In this document: piece after piece, positions 13,768 through 13,930 of the stretch
How positions within the stretch are numbered: the first letter of the stretch is position 1
How the letters are laid out: every line of letters begins with the position of its first letter
Source of the DNA: Ruminococcus sp.
GTDB taxonomy: Bacteria > Bacillota_A > Clostridia > Oscillospirales > Acutalibacteraceae
DNA length: 13,930 bases
Reading direction: 5' to 3'
NCBI GenBank assembly: GCA_017481395.1
Contig: JAFUPE010000099.1
Location: forward strand, 1-13,930
The notes under the pieces: model-generated
What the model saw: the letters and a program-made list of their open reading frames with translations, nothing else
What the model was told of the DNA's origin: nothing
Databases searched by the model: none
Position numbers and translations under genes: made by a program

Positions 13768-13930
13768 ATGGAAAAAATCAAACTTACTATCAATGGTACG
13801 GAAGTATTAGCAAATAACGGCGACACCGTACTTACTGCCGCAAAAAATGCAGGCATTGAAATCCCCACACTTTGCCATCATGAGTCTGTTAAAGTATTCG
13901 GTGCTTGCGGTGTCTGTGTTGTGGAGGCAG
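13768..13930 (+). CDS. hydA: [FeFe]-hydrogenase catalytic subunit HydA (N-terminal part)
   Basis: First 54 residues of a protein cut by the right edge. It has a plant-type [2Fe-2S] ferredoxin fold: KIKLTINGTEVLANNGDTVL, then IPTLCHHES...GACGVCVVEA with the first three cluster cysteines (C-x10/11-C-x2-C). This domain opens HydA/HndD-type [FeFe]-hydrogenases, NuoG and some formate dehydrogenases. Position behind NuoE- and NuoF-like genes, 12 bases after hydB and with AAGGAGGTG before its ATG, makes HydA the best reading. The H-cluster motifs that would prove it lie outside the window. Confidence 0.8.
   Translation, partial: MEKIKLTINGTEVLANNGDTVLTAAKNAGIEIPTLCHHESVKVFGACGVCVVEA

Noticed and set aside
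1..13930. tRNA, rRNA, insertion sequence or prophage genes
   Set aside because: No cloverleaf, rRNA segment, transposase, integrase or attachment-site duplication could be found on either strand.

Overview
The window looks like chromosomal DNA of an anaerobic, low-to-mid GC Gram-positive gut or rumen bacterium of the Ruminococcus group. The signs are strong AGGAGG-type ribosome binding sites, sigma-A promoters, a Bacillus/Ruminococcus-type secreted alpha-amylase with CBM26-like modules and a dockerin, a second secreted dockerin protein, and a HydC-HydB-HydA type [FeFe]-hydrogenase cluster. The dockerin/amylase combination recalls the amylosome of Ruminococcus bromii, but species cannot be fixed from this window.

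Layout: (1) 1-960, the 3' end of rpoC and its terminator. (2) 1190-2968, a secreted 592-residue protein made of four tandem copies of an unrecognised ~120-residue domain followed by a dockerin. (3) 3060-4787, a control cassette: an XRE-type repressor (+) divergent from a two-gene minus-strand operon (zinc-ribbon membrane protein, then a lipoprotein) that share a C-terminal domain. The intergenic region has two copies of an 18-bp palindrome ATACTA-N6-TAGTAT and a perfect-consensus TTGACA-N17-TATAAT promoter. (4) 4886-6079, thiamine diphosphokinase and a small S24/S26-like serine peptidase. (5) 6328-9522, a 1064-residue GH13 alpha-amylase with three CBM26-like modules, two Thr/Pro linkers and an internal dockerin. 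(6) 9681-11242, a metallo-beta-lactamase-fold hydrolase and a zinc-ribbon four-helix membrane protein in one operon. (7) 11243-11460, an intergenic stretch with hairpins, a possible dispersed repeat and a terminator. (8) 11513 to the end, hydC-hydB-hydA.

The most striking point is in hydB. A single in-frame TAG (13144-13146) splits an otherwise intact ~583-codon gene at a site where the family normally has Gln (CAG), and the remainder continues in the same frame with an ATG right after the TAG. No complete gene in the window uses TAG as its terminator (9 TAA, 3 TGA). This may be a nonsense mutation, a base error, or programmed readthrough or stop-start reinitiation. Codon reassignment is possible but poorly supported, because no other gene contains an in-frame TAG.

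Functionally, the two dockerin proteins share the same type of recognition residues (Val/Ile-Lys in each calcium loop) and so probably dock to the same cohesin, which is not in the window. The amylase would supply glucose and maltodextrin, whose fermentation makes the NADH and reduced ferredoxin that an electron-bifurcating hydrogenase oxidises to H2.
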